Assembly: GCF_029889845.1 (NCBI RefSeq)
Contig: NZ_JARANV010000013.1
Span: forward strand, 40,183 to 104,182
DNA from: Halomonas sp. 25-S5
GTDB lineage: Bacteria; Pseudomonadota; Gammaproteobacteria; Pseudomonadales; Halomonadaceae
DNA length: 64,000 nt
Direction: 5' to 3'
Part shown: in pieces, positions 9,268-17,553 of the stretch
Position numbering within the stretch: position 1 is the first letter of the stretch
Layout: each line of letters opens with the position of its first letter
Translations under genes and position numbers: made by a program
The notes under the pieces: model-generated
Told to the model about the DNA's origin: nothing
The model's input: only the letters and a program-made list of their open reading frames with translations
Databases searched by the model: none

Positions 9268-10293
9268 ATGGCCGAGCTTCGCGACACCCTGTTCCGCTAC
9301 CTGACGATGCTGCAACTGATTCCCCGCCAACCCGGGCGCATTGCCACCCCGGTATTGCAGGAGAAGCTCCGCGAGCGCGGCTTCCACATCGACTCCCGCT
9401 CCCTACAGCGTGACCTTCGCGACAAAATCGCCCTGCACTTTCCACTGGTGTGCGACGACACCCAGAAACCCTACCGCTGGTATTTCGATCGCGACTTCCA
9501 TTGCAGCCTGCCGGCCCTGGACATCCCTAGCGCTCTCACCCTCGTGCTGGCCGAGGAGTACCTGAAGGGGCTGTTGCCACCGGTGGTGGTCGATCAGCTA
9601 GCCCCACAGTTCCTTGATGCCCGCCAACTGCTGGATGACCTGGAACAGAATGGCTTGAGCCAGTGGGCCCGTCGGGTACGCGCCATTCCCAACGGCAAGG
9701 CGTTGATTCCGGCACCGCTCAGCGCGGAGACGTGGCAGACGGTTTCCGAGGCACTGCTGAGCCAGCGTGCCATCGATGTCACCTATCTGTCGCGCAGCGC
9801 CAAGGAGGAGAAGCGGTTCACCCTGCACCCGCAGGGTCTAGTCAGCCGTCACAGCGTGACCTACCTGCTGGCCACGGTGAACGACTACGAGGATGTGCGC
9901 CAGTTCGCCCTGCACCGAATCGAGGAAGCGCGCTCCAGCGACACTGATTGGCATGACGCCGTGGACTTCGATCTGGATGACTACATCGCGGCCGGTGCCT
10001 TCGGCTACCTGCAGAGCAAGACACCCGTGACCCTGATAGCCAATGTCGCGCCCCAGGTGGCATGGCTACTCAGCGAAACGCCACTGGCCGAAGAGCAACA
10101 GCTCACGCCACTCACCGACAGCGATTGGCAACGCCTGGAGGCCGAGGTGCCCGACGATCAGCAGACCCTGTGGTGGCTGATGGGCATGGGGGCGAAGGTC
10201 GATGTGCTGGAGCCCCCTGCCTGGCGGCGAGAGATTTTCAATTCAGCTCAGGCGATCGTCGCAAGAGACACTGACGTTTGCTACAGGGAGTGA
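9268..10293 (+). CDS. WYL-domain transcriptional regulator
   Basis: 341 residues from ATG 9268 (AAGGA 7-8 nt upstream). The N-terminal ~75 residues form a winged-helix DNA-binding region (LQEKLRERGFHIDSRSLQRDL); the central part from about 160 to 230 is a WYL-type ligand-sensing domain with the segment IDVTYLSRSAKEEKRFTLHP and RQFALHRIEEA; a WCX-like C-terminal extension follows. WYL regulators with this layout commonly control phage-defence loci and respond to nucleic acids or nucleotides. It ends the probable defence block, and two identical dyads nearby are candidate operators. The domain call is secure; the targets are inferred. Confidence 0.85.
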   Translation: MAELRDTLFRYLTMLQLIPRQPGRIATPVLQEKLRERGFHIDSRSLQRDLRDKIALHFPLVCDDTQKPYRWYFDRDFHCSLPALDIPSALTLVLAEEYLKGLLPPVVVDQLAPQFLDARQLLDDLEQNGLSQWARRVRAIPNGKALIPAPLSAETWQTVSEALLSQRAIDVTYLSRSAKEEKRFTLHPQGLVSRHSVTYLLATVNDYEDVRQFALHRIEEARSSDTDWHDAVDFDLDDYIAAGAFGYLQSKTPVTLIANVAPQVAWLLSETPLAEEQQLTPLTDSDWQRLEAEVPDDQQTLWWLMGMGAKVDVLEPPAWRREIFNSAQAIVARDTDVCYRE

Positions 10294-10495
10294 CACGAAG
10301 CTCGATGGGGGTTGATCTTGCCCAGCATTTATGGGAGCCGGTCTATGCGATTATTCAGGCCTTTAAGGCATCCAGAATGATCATCTGAAGTCCCCCCTAC
10401 TTATCATCGATGCACCAAAGCCTGCGCGCTTCTAGAGGAGGGGCACTTCAGTGCTAAGGACCATTTCTAGAGTGGGGCACCAGCAGAGGACAAAT

Positions 10496-11422
10496 ATGAA
10501 CCACAGAATATTGGTTACCGGGTCGTCCGGGCTTCTCGGTACTGCACTCACTTCGGCACTGTCAATCAGAGGGAGTGAAGTGGTCCCCTTTGACCTCCGC
10601 GCTCTCGGTGACGCGTGGGGGGATATCCAGGACCGTAATGGTATCCAGGATGCTCTCGCGGGCGTGGATGGCATTATTCATCTCGCTGCAGTATCCCGTG
10701 TTATCTGGGGCGAACGGGACCCTGAGCTCTGCTGGGCAACAAACGTTGGTGGGCTACGGAACGTGCTTGATGCTGCTCAGAAATCCACCCACAAACCGTG
10801 GCTGATCTTTGCTAGCAGCCGCGAGGTCTACGGGCAGCCGGATAGACTTCCGGCGAATGAGCATTGTCCACTGCGTCCCGTCAACATCTACGGGCGTTCT
10901 AAGCTCGAAGGCGAAGCGCAAGTCAGGGAGGCACGGCGCGCCGGATTACGAGCTTGTACCATTCGCCTTTCAAACGTATTTGGCTCCACGGAGGATTATA
11001 ACGATCGAGTCGTCCCCGCCTTCGCCCGCGCGGCCGCGATGGGGCAGGATCTGCGCGTCGACGGGCTCAACCATACGTTCGACTTCACGCACATCGATGA
11101 CGTCACCCGTGGCATTGTCGCCCTGACTGAGTTGCTCTTAGCTGACGAGCCCGCGCCTCTTCCCATTCACTTCGTCAGTGGTAGGCCGACTACGCTCGGC
11201 GAACTCGCAAGTCTCGCGGTACGGTTTGCTCAATCCAACTCCAGGGTCCGACTGGCAGACCCCCGGGACTTCGACGTTGCGCGCTTTTTCGGCAATCCAG
11301 CTAGGGCGAAGGCACAACTTGGTTGGCAACCGCGCGTCCGGCTCGAGGATGGAGTCGCCAGATTGGTCAACGCTTTTAGTGAGGCGTCCCAGAGAGTCGA
11401 CTTGCCAGAGGTGGAGTTATGA
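10496..11422 (+). CDS. NAD-dependent epimerase/dehydratase (extended SDR)
   Basis: 308-residue extended short-chain dehydrogenase. The Rossmann motif VTGSSGLLG is at residues 6-14, the catalytic YGRSK (YxxxK) at about 132-136, with a Ser in the SSREVYG stretch before it. The family acts on nucleotide-sugars such as UDP-glucose or dTDP-4-keto sugars; the exact substrate cannot be read from sequence. ATG 10496 is chosen because GAGGAC precedes it by 4 nt and the protein then begins at the Rossmann strand. First gene of a four-gene operon; its stop overlaps the next start by 4 bp (ATGA). Probable role: supplying or modifying the sugar donor for the following glycosyltransferase. Confidence 0.85.
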   Translation: MNHRILVTGSSGLLGTALTSALSIRGSEVVPFDLRALGDAWGDIQDRNGIQDALAGVDGIIHLAAVSRVIWGERDPELCWATNVGGLRNVLDAAQKSTHKPWLIFASSREVYGQPDRLPANEHCPLRPVNIYGRSKLEGEAQVREARRAGLRACTIRLSNVFGSTEDYNDRVVPAFARAAAMGQDLRVDGLNHTFDFTHIDDVTRGIVALTELLLADEPAPLPIHFVSGRPTTLGELASLAVRFAQSNSRVRLADPRDFDVARFFGNPARAKAQLGWQPRVRLEDGVARLVNAFSEASQRVDLPEVEL

Positions 11423-13770
11423 AAATCCTCAAGGTCATTCATGGCTACCCGATGCGGTACAACGCAGGCTCCGAGGTCTACAGCCAAACACTGTGTCATG
11501 GACTCGCGGAGCGTCACGAGGTCCATGTCTTTACGCGTGAAGAGGACGCCTTCGCACCCGATTTCCGGCTTCGTACGGAGCCAGATGCGGACGATAATCG
11601 CATCACCTTGCACTTGGTCAACAATCCCCGCTTCAAGGATCGGTACCGCGCGACCGGAGTCGATCAGCGCTTCGCTGAGGTGTTGGATCGCGTGAATCCC
11701 GATATCGTGCATGTCGGTCACCTGAACCACCTCTCCACCTCGCTCCTGCGTGAGGCGGCGCTTCGTGAGGTTCCCATCGTCTTCACGCTCCACGACTACT
11801 GGCTCATGTGCCCTCGTGGTCAGTTCATGCAAATGTTCCCTGAAGATCCGGACAACCTCTGGGCGTCTTGCGATGGACAGGAAGACCGAAAGTGCGCCAA
11901 GCGATGCTACGCCCGTTACTTCAGCGGAGCGCCGGATGAGTTGGACGCCGACATCGACTACTGGACCGGCTGGGTCGCTCGGCGCATGGGTCACGTCCGT
12001 GAGGTGACCGAACTCGTGGACACTTTCATTGCACCCTCCCGATACCTCCACGATCGATTCCGAGACGACTTCGGGCTGCCCGGGCGCAAGCTGGTCTATC
12101 TCGACTACGGTTTTGCGCAAGAGCGGATGGCTGGACGACGCCGCGTCGAAGGGGAGCCTTTCACGTTCGGCTACATCGGCACCCATATACCGGCGAAGGG
12201 CATACACGACCTTCTTCGAGCCTTCGGTTCAATAGGGGGCAATGCGCGCCTTCGTATCTGGGGGCGGCCCCGTGGACAGGATTCGGAGTCGCTCAAGCGC
12301 ATCGCGGAATCGCTTCCCCCAGACGTGGCAAGTCGGGTCGAGTGGCTCTCCGAGTACCGCAACCAGGCGATCGTTCGGGATGTCTTCGATCATTGCGACG
12401 CTATTGTTGTCCCGTCCGTATGGGTCGAGAACTCGCCGCTCGTCATCCACGAGGCCCAACAGGCACGTGTACCTGTCGTGACAGCCGACGTTGGCGGGAT
12501 GGCGGAGTATGTCCACCACGAGGTCAACGGCCTGCTTTTTGAACACCGCTCGGCCACCGCTCTTGCCGAGCAGATGCAGCGTCTGGTCGATACACCCGGG
12601 CTCGCCGAGCGACTCGGAGCGCGCGGTTACCTCTACTCTAACTCGGGCGACATCCCGTCGGTCGAGCAGCACGTCAGGGACGTCGAGGCGATCTACGCGC
12701 GTGAGCTTGAGCGGCATGCTTCCGCGCGCGTCCCCCGGCAGCCTGGACCGTGGCGCATCACCTTCGACGCCAACCCTGATACCTGCAATATGCGGTGCAT
12801 CATGTGCGAGGAACATTCTCCACACAGCCCACTTCAGAAGCGCCGCAAGCAAGAGGGTCGGCCTCGACGGCTGATGCCATTCGAGATGATTGAGCGCGTG
12901 GTCGCCGAGGCGGCCCCGCATGGGCTCCGCGAGATCATCCCCTCGACCATGGGTGAGCCTCTCTTGTATCAGCACTTCGAAGGCATCCTCGAGCTCTGCC
13001 ATCGCTTTGACGTCAAGTTGAACCTGACCACCAACGGCACATTTCCCAGACTCGGCGCCTGGGCTTGGGCAGAGCGGATCGTGCCGGTCTCTTCGGACGT
13101 GAAAATTTCCTGGAACGGCGCGACCAAGGCGACCCACGAGGCCATCATGCTGGGGAGCCGCTGGGAAAAAGTCGTCGAAAACGTCCGTGAGTTCATCGCG
13201 GTGCGGGATGCGCACGCTGAGGCCGGTGGCAACCGTTGTCGTGTCACCTTCCAGCTGACCTTCCTCGAGGCGAACGTCGAAGAACTCGCCGACATGGTGC
13301 GACTGGCGGTCGATCTTGGCGTCGATCGTGTGAAGGGGCATCACCTCTGGACGCACTTCGACGAGATCCGGGATCAGTCGATGCGGCGTAGCACCGAGGC
13401 AATCGAGCGCTGGAATCGTGCAGTCCTCGCCGCGCGCGAGGCAGCTGCCGAGAGAGCCCTCCCGAGCGGGAAGCACATCCTTCTAGAAAACATCTTTTTG
13501 CTAGACGCTACAGCGACGGAAGATCTCGCACCCGGCGGCCCTTGCCCCTTTCTCGGGCAGGAGGCGTGGGTGAGTGCGCAGGGTCGCTTCGACCCCTGCT
13601 GTGCCCCTGATGCACAGCGCCGAACCCTCGGAGAATTCGGCAACCTTCATGAGCAGAATTTAATGGCTATCTGGAACGGTGACGCCTACCGCGAACTCGT
13701 GTCGACTTATCGAAACCGCTCACTCTGTCTTGGCTGCAACATGCGTAAGCCCCCCGGGGGTGAAGTATGA
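11419..13770 (+). CDS. GT4 glycosyltransferase fused to radical SAM/SPASM enzyme
   Basis: 783-residue two-enzyme fusion. The N-terminal half (1 to about 430) is a GT-B glycosyltransferase of the GT4 type, starting MKILKVIHGYP with the acceptor-side GSEVYSQ motif and the donor-binding segment ENSPLVIHEAQ near residues 337-347. The C-terminal half begins with a radical SAM cluster motif CNMRCIMC (Cys456, Cys460, Cys463), a GEP-like segment (STMGEPL), and ends in a SPASM-type auxiliary cluster region with CPFL (about 709), DPCC (about 728) and CLGC (about 770). SPASM enzymes usually modify peptides or proteins, some modify sugars. ATGA overlaps on both sides tie it to its neighbours. Product unknown; both halves look catalytically complete. 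Confidence 0.9.
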   Translation: MKILKVIHGYPMRYNAGSEVYSQTLCHGLAERHEVHVFTREEDAFAPDFRLRTEPDADDNRITLHLVNNPRFKDRYRATGVDQRFAEVLDRVNPDIVHVGHLNHLSTSLLREAALREVPIVFTLHDYWLMCPRGQFMQMFPEDPDNLWASCDGQEDRKCAKRCYARYFSGAPDELDADIDYWTGWVARRMGHVREVTELVDTFIAPSRYLHDRFRDDFGLPGRKLVYLDYGFAQERMAGRRRVEGEPFTFGYIGTHIPAKGIHDLLRAFGSIGGNARLRIWGRPRGQDSESLKRIAESLPPDVASRVEWLSEYRNQAIVRDVFDHCDAIVVPSVWVENSPLVIHEAQQARVPVVTADVGGMAEYVHHEVNGLLFEHRSATALAEQMQRLVDTPGLAERLGARGYLYSNSGDIPSVEQHVRDVEAIYARELERHASARVPRQPGPWRITFDANPDTCNMRCIMCEEHSPHSPLQKRRKQEGRPRRLMPFEMIERVVAEAAPHGLREIIPSTMGEPLLYQHFEGILELCHRFDVKLNLTTNGTFPRLGAWAWAERIVPVSSDVKISWNGATKATHEAIMLGSRWEKVVENVREFIAVRDAHAEAGGNRCRVTFQLTFLEANVEELADMVRLAVDLGVDRVKGHHLWTHFDEIRDQSMRRSTEAIERWNRAVLAAREAAAERALPSGKHILLENIFLLDATATEDLAPGGPCPFLGQEAWVSAQGRFDPCCAPDAQRRTLGEFGNLHEQNLMAIWNGDAYRELVSTYRNRSLCLGCNMRKPPGGEV

Positions 13771-15434
13771 GTTGGCGGTCTCTCCATGTCTCGCCCTGTG
13801 GTACGCACCATATCCACGAAGATGGTCAAGTCGCCTACGAAGAATGCTTCGACGAGGTGCATAAATTCCACCCGCCAGGGCTGGCCCCTGTACACCGTGG
13901 TGGGCAGGCCTGGCATATACAAGACGATGGCTCTCCCGCTTATGACCGGCGCTTCGTCAGAACTTTCGGGTTCTATGAAGGGCTCGCATCGGTCATCGCC
14001 TCAGATGGCTGGTGCCACATCACGCCTGATGGCCAGGATGCCTATCCCGGACGACACGCCTGGTCCGGTAATTTCCTCCAAGGCCGGTGCGCCGTGCGCG
14101 ACGACGATGGCGCTTACTACCACATTACCCCCGCGGGTAATGTCGTCTACCCGGAACGGTGGCGCTATGCCGGTGACTATCGTGACGGGCTGGCGGTCGT
14201 TCAAGCGGGCGATGGGCACTCGACGCATATCGATCTTGACGGAAAGCTGGTTCACGGGCGTTGGTTCGTCGACCTTGACGTGTTCCACAAGGGGTTCGCC
14301 CGAGCTCGAGATGACGAGGGCTGGATGCACGTCGACCTCCAGGGCCGACCGGGCTACATGAGACGCTTCCAGGCCGTCGAGCCGTTCTACAACGGGCAAG
14401 CGCGTGTTGAGTGCTTCGATGGGGCGCTTGAAATCATCGATGAAAGCGGGGCAACGATGGTCACGCTGCGTCCTCCGCGGAGGTCGGAGTTCGCTGAGCT
14501 CTCCGCATACATGGTGGGCTTCTGGCGCACCCAGACCATCGGCGCCGCCGTTGAACTCGGTGTAATCGAGGCGTTGCCGGCGACCGAGTCGGAGGTCACC
14601 GACCTGTGCCGGCTACGAAACGATGGTGCAGGACGTCTGCTGCGAGCTCTGGGTGAGATGGGAATCGTTGCGCGAAACGCCAACCATTGGGCGCTTACTC
14701 AACGTGGTGAGTTTCTTCGGGCCGATCATCCGCTCACGCTAGCCGATGCAGCGATCGAGTACGCAGGGCCGTTCTCCGAGATGTGGGGCCAACTCCCGGA
14801 GGCTTTACGTCGTAACTCCACTTGGAACGCTCCTGACGTGTTCGACGAGGTTGCGCATGATGAGATGCGCTGCGTTGGCCACCACCGCATGTTGCGGAGC
14901 TACGCGCGCCATGACTATGCCGAGATTAGTCGTGCTCTTCAGCTACGGGGAAACGAGCGCGTCGTTGATGCGGGTGGAGGCTTTGGAACCCTTGCCCAGT
15001 TGGTTCTCGCTGCACATCCATTGACTCAGGTAACGGTTCTGGAGCGACCGGAAGTCGTGGCAATGGCACAAACGTTGATCCCTGGTTTGGAGTGGCGGCG
15101 TGGGAACCTGTTCGAACCATGGGGCCTCGACGCGGACGCGGTTATTTTGTCGCGAGTGCTCCACGACTGGGACGATGCCGAGGCAATCCAGATTCTGAAG
15201 CACGCACATGCCGTACTACCTCCGGGAGGGCGGCTCTATATCGTCGAGATGCTGCTCTCTGAGGAGGGGGTGGCCGGAAGTCTGTGCGACCTACATCTGC
15301 TTATGGCAACCGGAGGTCGTGAGCGGTCGGCAGCACAGTTCCGTCGACTGCTTGCGCAGGCGGGGTTTGAGTGCACCGCAGTGCAAAGGCTGGCGGCTCT
15401 CCCTACCCTTATTGTGGGGTGTCGTCATGACTGA
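13767..15434 (+). CDS. WG-repeat domain fused to SAM-dependent O-methyltransferase
   Basis: 555-residue fusion. Residues 1 to about 230 are at least six degenerate repeats of roughly 38 residues built around DGxxHI-DGxxxYxxRF-F-xGxAxV, matching the WG (beta-hairpin) repeat type. Residues about 235-555 form a caffeate/acetylserotonin O-methyltransferase-like enzyme: a dimerisation winged helix (VIEALPATESEV...), SAM-binding VDAGGGFGTLA near 400-410, and LSRVLHDWDD near 461-470. The WG part probably binds substrate or partner, for example the product of the preceding SPASM enzyme, but that is inference. It starts within the stop of the previous gene (ATGA) and overlaps the next start by 8 bp. 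Confidence 0.85.
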   Translation: MSWRSLHVSPCGTHHIHEDGQVAYEECFDEVHKFHPPGLAPVHRGGQAWHIQDDGSPAYDRRFVRTFGFYEGLASVIASDGWCHITPDGQDAYPGRHAWSGNFLQGRCAVRDDDGAYYHITPAGNVVYPERWRYAGDYRDGLAVVQAGDGHSTHIDLDGKLVHGRWFVDLDVFHKGFARARDDEGWMHVDLQGRPGYMRRFQAVEPFYNGQARVECFDGALEIIDESGATMVTLRPPRRSEFAELSAYMVGFWRTQTIGAAVELGVIEALPATESEVTDLCRLRNDGAGRLLRALGEMGIVARNANHWALTQRGEFLRADHPLTLADAAIEYAGPFSEMWGQLPEALRRNSTWNAPDVFDEVAHDEMRCVGHHRMLRSYARHDYAEISRALQLRGNERVVDAGGGFGTLAQLVLAAHPLTQVTVLERPEVVAMAQTLIPGLEWRRGNLFEPWGLDADAVILSRVLHDWDDAEAIQILKHAHAVLPPGGRLYIVEMLLSEEGVAGSLCDLHLLMATGGRERSAAQFRRLLAQAGFECTAVQRLAALPTLIVGCRHD

Positions 15435-16743
15435 AGTGCAGTCGTTGATCCCGCCTTCGATGTGGCGCCATCTCGAGCGCATACCAATCGATCGCCCCGT
15501 CGCTATGCTCCTCAGGCACTCGGTTCGCGACCAGATACCTCCCGGCGACGTGGGCTACAACATCCCCATCACGGATATCGGGCACGGCCTTGCGCGCGAG
15601 TTAGGCGCATGCCTGCTTGGCCGACTGCGGTCGCTTCACTCTAGCCCCTTGCCTCGCTGCCTCCAGACTGCCGAGGCAATCGCGGGGGGCGCAGGTGCCG
15701 AGCTGGTCATCACCCCGGACCGGCTTCTCGGTGACCCGGGCGTGTACGTCCTCGATGGTTCGCGCGCCTGGATGAATTGGGAGGAGCTTGGTCATGAGGG
15801 TGTGATGCGCCACCTCGTGAAGGAGGCTACAGCGCTCTCGGGAATGGCGCGACCCGACGAGGCAGCTCGTTTCCTGGTGCAGACGATGCTCGGCACAGCG
15901 ACCAACCGCCCCGGCGTACATATCTTCGTGACACACGACTCGCTTGTGACCGCAACTGCTGCTCGGCTCCTCGGTGAACCCCTGGGTCTAGAAGAATGGC
16001 CTGAGTTCCTTGAAGGTGCTTTCTTCTGGGCAGAGGAAGATGGTGTTCACACCATCTACCAAGACCGCGAGGCTGTACTAACCGGTCCGCTATGTAGCCT
16101 CGCCGACGGTGACGTAATTGAATGTGCTCGGCGCGAAATCGCCGGGACGGTTGGGTTGGACACGGGAGCACACTTCTTTCTAGCTGGTGGGGCATTCAAG
16201 TCGTTGCTGACCGGTCGTCCGCCACGAGATATCGATGTATGGGCAGCGACAGAGCACGATCGAAGCCTTGTCATCGACTCGTTGCTGTCTCGCGGGGCAC
16301 GAATAGCATGCTCGGGTCCGTTCGCGGACGCCTTCGAGCTCGCCGGCCGGGTAATCGACATTCCACACAATACCGAGTCGGATACGTTATCTAAGCTGCT
16401 GGCATGCTTCGACATCGGTTTATCAGCTGTGGGCGTTGAGCATCGAGCAGACGGCACCTGGTCGTCGCTGGTGCACCCACTTGCGATCGAGTCGGTTCGT
16501 CGACGCGAGGTTAGACTTCTCAAGCCTTTGGCGAACTCGAAGTACGCACTCACCACCCTAGAGCGGATGCGCCAGTATGCTCGCGAACTAGGCTTTGCAG
16601 TATCTCCCGAAGAGGAGGCAGAGGTCTGGCGCGTCTTCGAGGATCAGGCCGGTGACCTCCGCGCGGAGATGGTCGAACGCTTCCGACGCACCAGCTCAGG
16701 CGGCTATGGCGTCATGGAGGAGGTTGCATGCCGGTTTCCTTGA
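15427..16743 (+). CDS. Histidine phosphatase fused to nucleotidyltransferase-fold domain
   Basis: 438 residues from ATG 15427, which overlaps the preceding stop by 8 bp. The N-terminal ~210 residues are a histidine phosphatase (phosphoglycerate mutase superfamily): catalytic RH in LLRHSVRD at about 27-34, SSPLPRCLQTAEAIA in the middle, and the second catalytic His in VTHDS near 168. From about 240 a nucleotidyltransferase-type fold appears: FFLAGGAFKSLLTGR followed by RDIDVWA near 266-272, as in the GG...DxD head domain of tRNA-nucleotidyltransferase/KNTase-like proteins. The combination suggests removing a phosphate and adding a nucleotidyl group on a small-molecule or sugar substrate. The specific reaction is unknown. 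Confidence 0.8.
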   Translation: MTEVQSLIPPSMWRHLERIPIDRPVAMLLRHSVRDQIPPGDVGYNIPITDIGHGLARELGACLLGRLRSLHSSPLPRCLQTAEAIAGGAGAELVITPDRLLGDPGVYVLDGSRAWMNWEELGHEGVMRHLVKEATALSGMARPDEAARFLVQTMLGTATNRPGVHIFVTHDSLVTATAARLLGEPLGLEEWPEFLEGAFFWAEEDGVHTIYQDREAVLTGPLCSLADGDVIECARREIAGTVGLDTGAHFFLAGGAFKSLLTGRPPRDIDVWAATEHDRSLVIDSLLSRGARIACSGPFADAFELAGRVIDIPHNTESDTLSKLLACFDIGLSAVGVEHRADGTWSSLVHPLAIESVRRREVRLLKPLANSKYALTTLERMRQYARELGFAVSPEEEAEVWRVFEDQAGDLRAEMVERFRRTSSGGYGVMEEVACRFP

Positions 16744-16772
16744 TCGCTGCGATTGATCCGCAAGCGGGGTAG
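16728..16772 (+). pseudogene. Truncated fifth gene of the biosynthetic operon
   Basis: A 14-codon reading frame, MPVSLIAAIDPQAG, starts inside the end of the phosphatase/NTase gene and is preceded by a strong GGAGGAGG ribosome site 4 nt upstream. It then hits TAG. The start context mirrors the overlapping starts of the rest of the operon, so this is most likely the beginning of a real gene cut off by a deletion or recombination at about 16770. The N-terminus resembles the first strand of dihydrofolate-reductase-like proteins (xSLIAAIDxxxxIG), a weak resemblance only. Confidence 0.4.
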
Positions 16773-16996
16773 AACTCCATTAAATATCGCTCCTTCGGGG
16801 GCTTCATGGATGATGCCACGGGTTTTACAGAGCCTCTGAGAAGTACAAAAAGAATTCACATGAAATGATGGCGCCCCGCCGGGCAGTCAGATGTTCTCTC
16901 CGTCTTTATGTTCGTTTAGCGATTTGCTTGCTATTGAAGGCCTGCGCTTCACGGTAAGTCGCGGTGAGCAAAAAAATGAAAGTGGTATCAACGAAG

Positions 16997-17025
16997 CCGG
17001 TGCTGCCCCTTTGGGGCAGCACCGG
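16997..17025 (-). terminator. Rho-independent-type hairpin downstream of radC
   Basis: Perfect 13-bp stem with a 3-nt loop, 20 bp past the radC-like stop. On the minus strand a T-run follows about 19 nt later. The remainder of 16773-17044 shows no gene. Confidence 0.6.
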
Positions 17026-17044
17026 TATATGCTGCGACATGGAA

Positions 17045-17542
17045 TCACAGATACCCCAGCTCAGCAAAGGATGAGCACCCTTCGGCCCCGACCACGATGT
17101 GATCGATGACGCGGATCTCCACTAGCCCCAGTGCTTCTTTCAGACGCTGGGTGATGCGCCGGTCGGCGTCACTGGGCTCGGGGTCGCCCGAGGGGTGGTT
17201 GTGCACCAGGATCACTGCCGCGGCGTTGTGCGCCAAGGCACGCTTGACCACTTCGCGAGGATAGACACTGGCCGAGTCAATGGTCCCCCGGAACAGCGTC
17301 TCGAAGTGGATGAGGCGATGCTGGGTGTCGAGGAACAGGGCACTGAACACCTCGTGCTCATAACCCTGGAAGAGCACCTGCAGGTAGTCGAAGACCAGGT
17401 CCGGCCGGGTGAGCTTGCGACCTCTGGCCAGCCGCCGTCTGGCAAAGGCCTGGGCGATGCTGACCAGCTCCGCCTCGGTGATCGGCGCGGTGATGTCATA
17501 GGTGCCGGCGATTTCGCCGGCCTTGAGCTTGCGGTGGTTCAT
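17045..17542 (-). CDS. radC: RadC-family JAB/MPN domain protein
   Basis: 165 residues from ATG 17542 (GAGGAG 6 nt upstream). It carries the JAMM-type metal site of RadC proteins: Glu64 in YEHEVF, then VHNHPSGDPEPSDAD with H114, H116 and the downstream acidic residues. Chromosomal RadC is about 220 residues with an N-terminal HhH domain; this short form without HhH is the plasmid/ICE type, whose function is still unclear despite the historic DNA-repair name. It ends the minus-strand DNA-processing cluster and lies 11 bp after the YqaJ gene. Confidence 0.9.
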   Translation of the reverse strand: MNHRKLKAGEIAGTYDITAPITEAELVSIAQAFARRRLARGRKLTRPDLVFDYLQVLFQGYEHEVFSALFLDTQHRLIHFETLFRGTIDSASVYPREVVKRALAHNAAAVILVHNHPSGDPEPSDADRRITQRLKEALGLVEIRVIDHIVVGAEGCSSFAELGYL

Positions 17543-17553
17543 GGTCGTTCTCC

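Noticed and set aside
12229..13476. 415-residue minus-strand ORF
   Set aside because: Lies wholly inside the GT4-radical SAM gene, whose frame carries complete motif sets; no ribosome site or domain.
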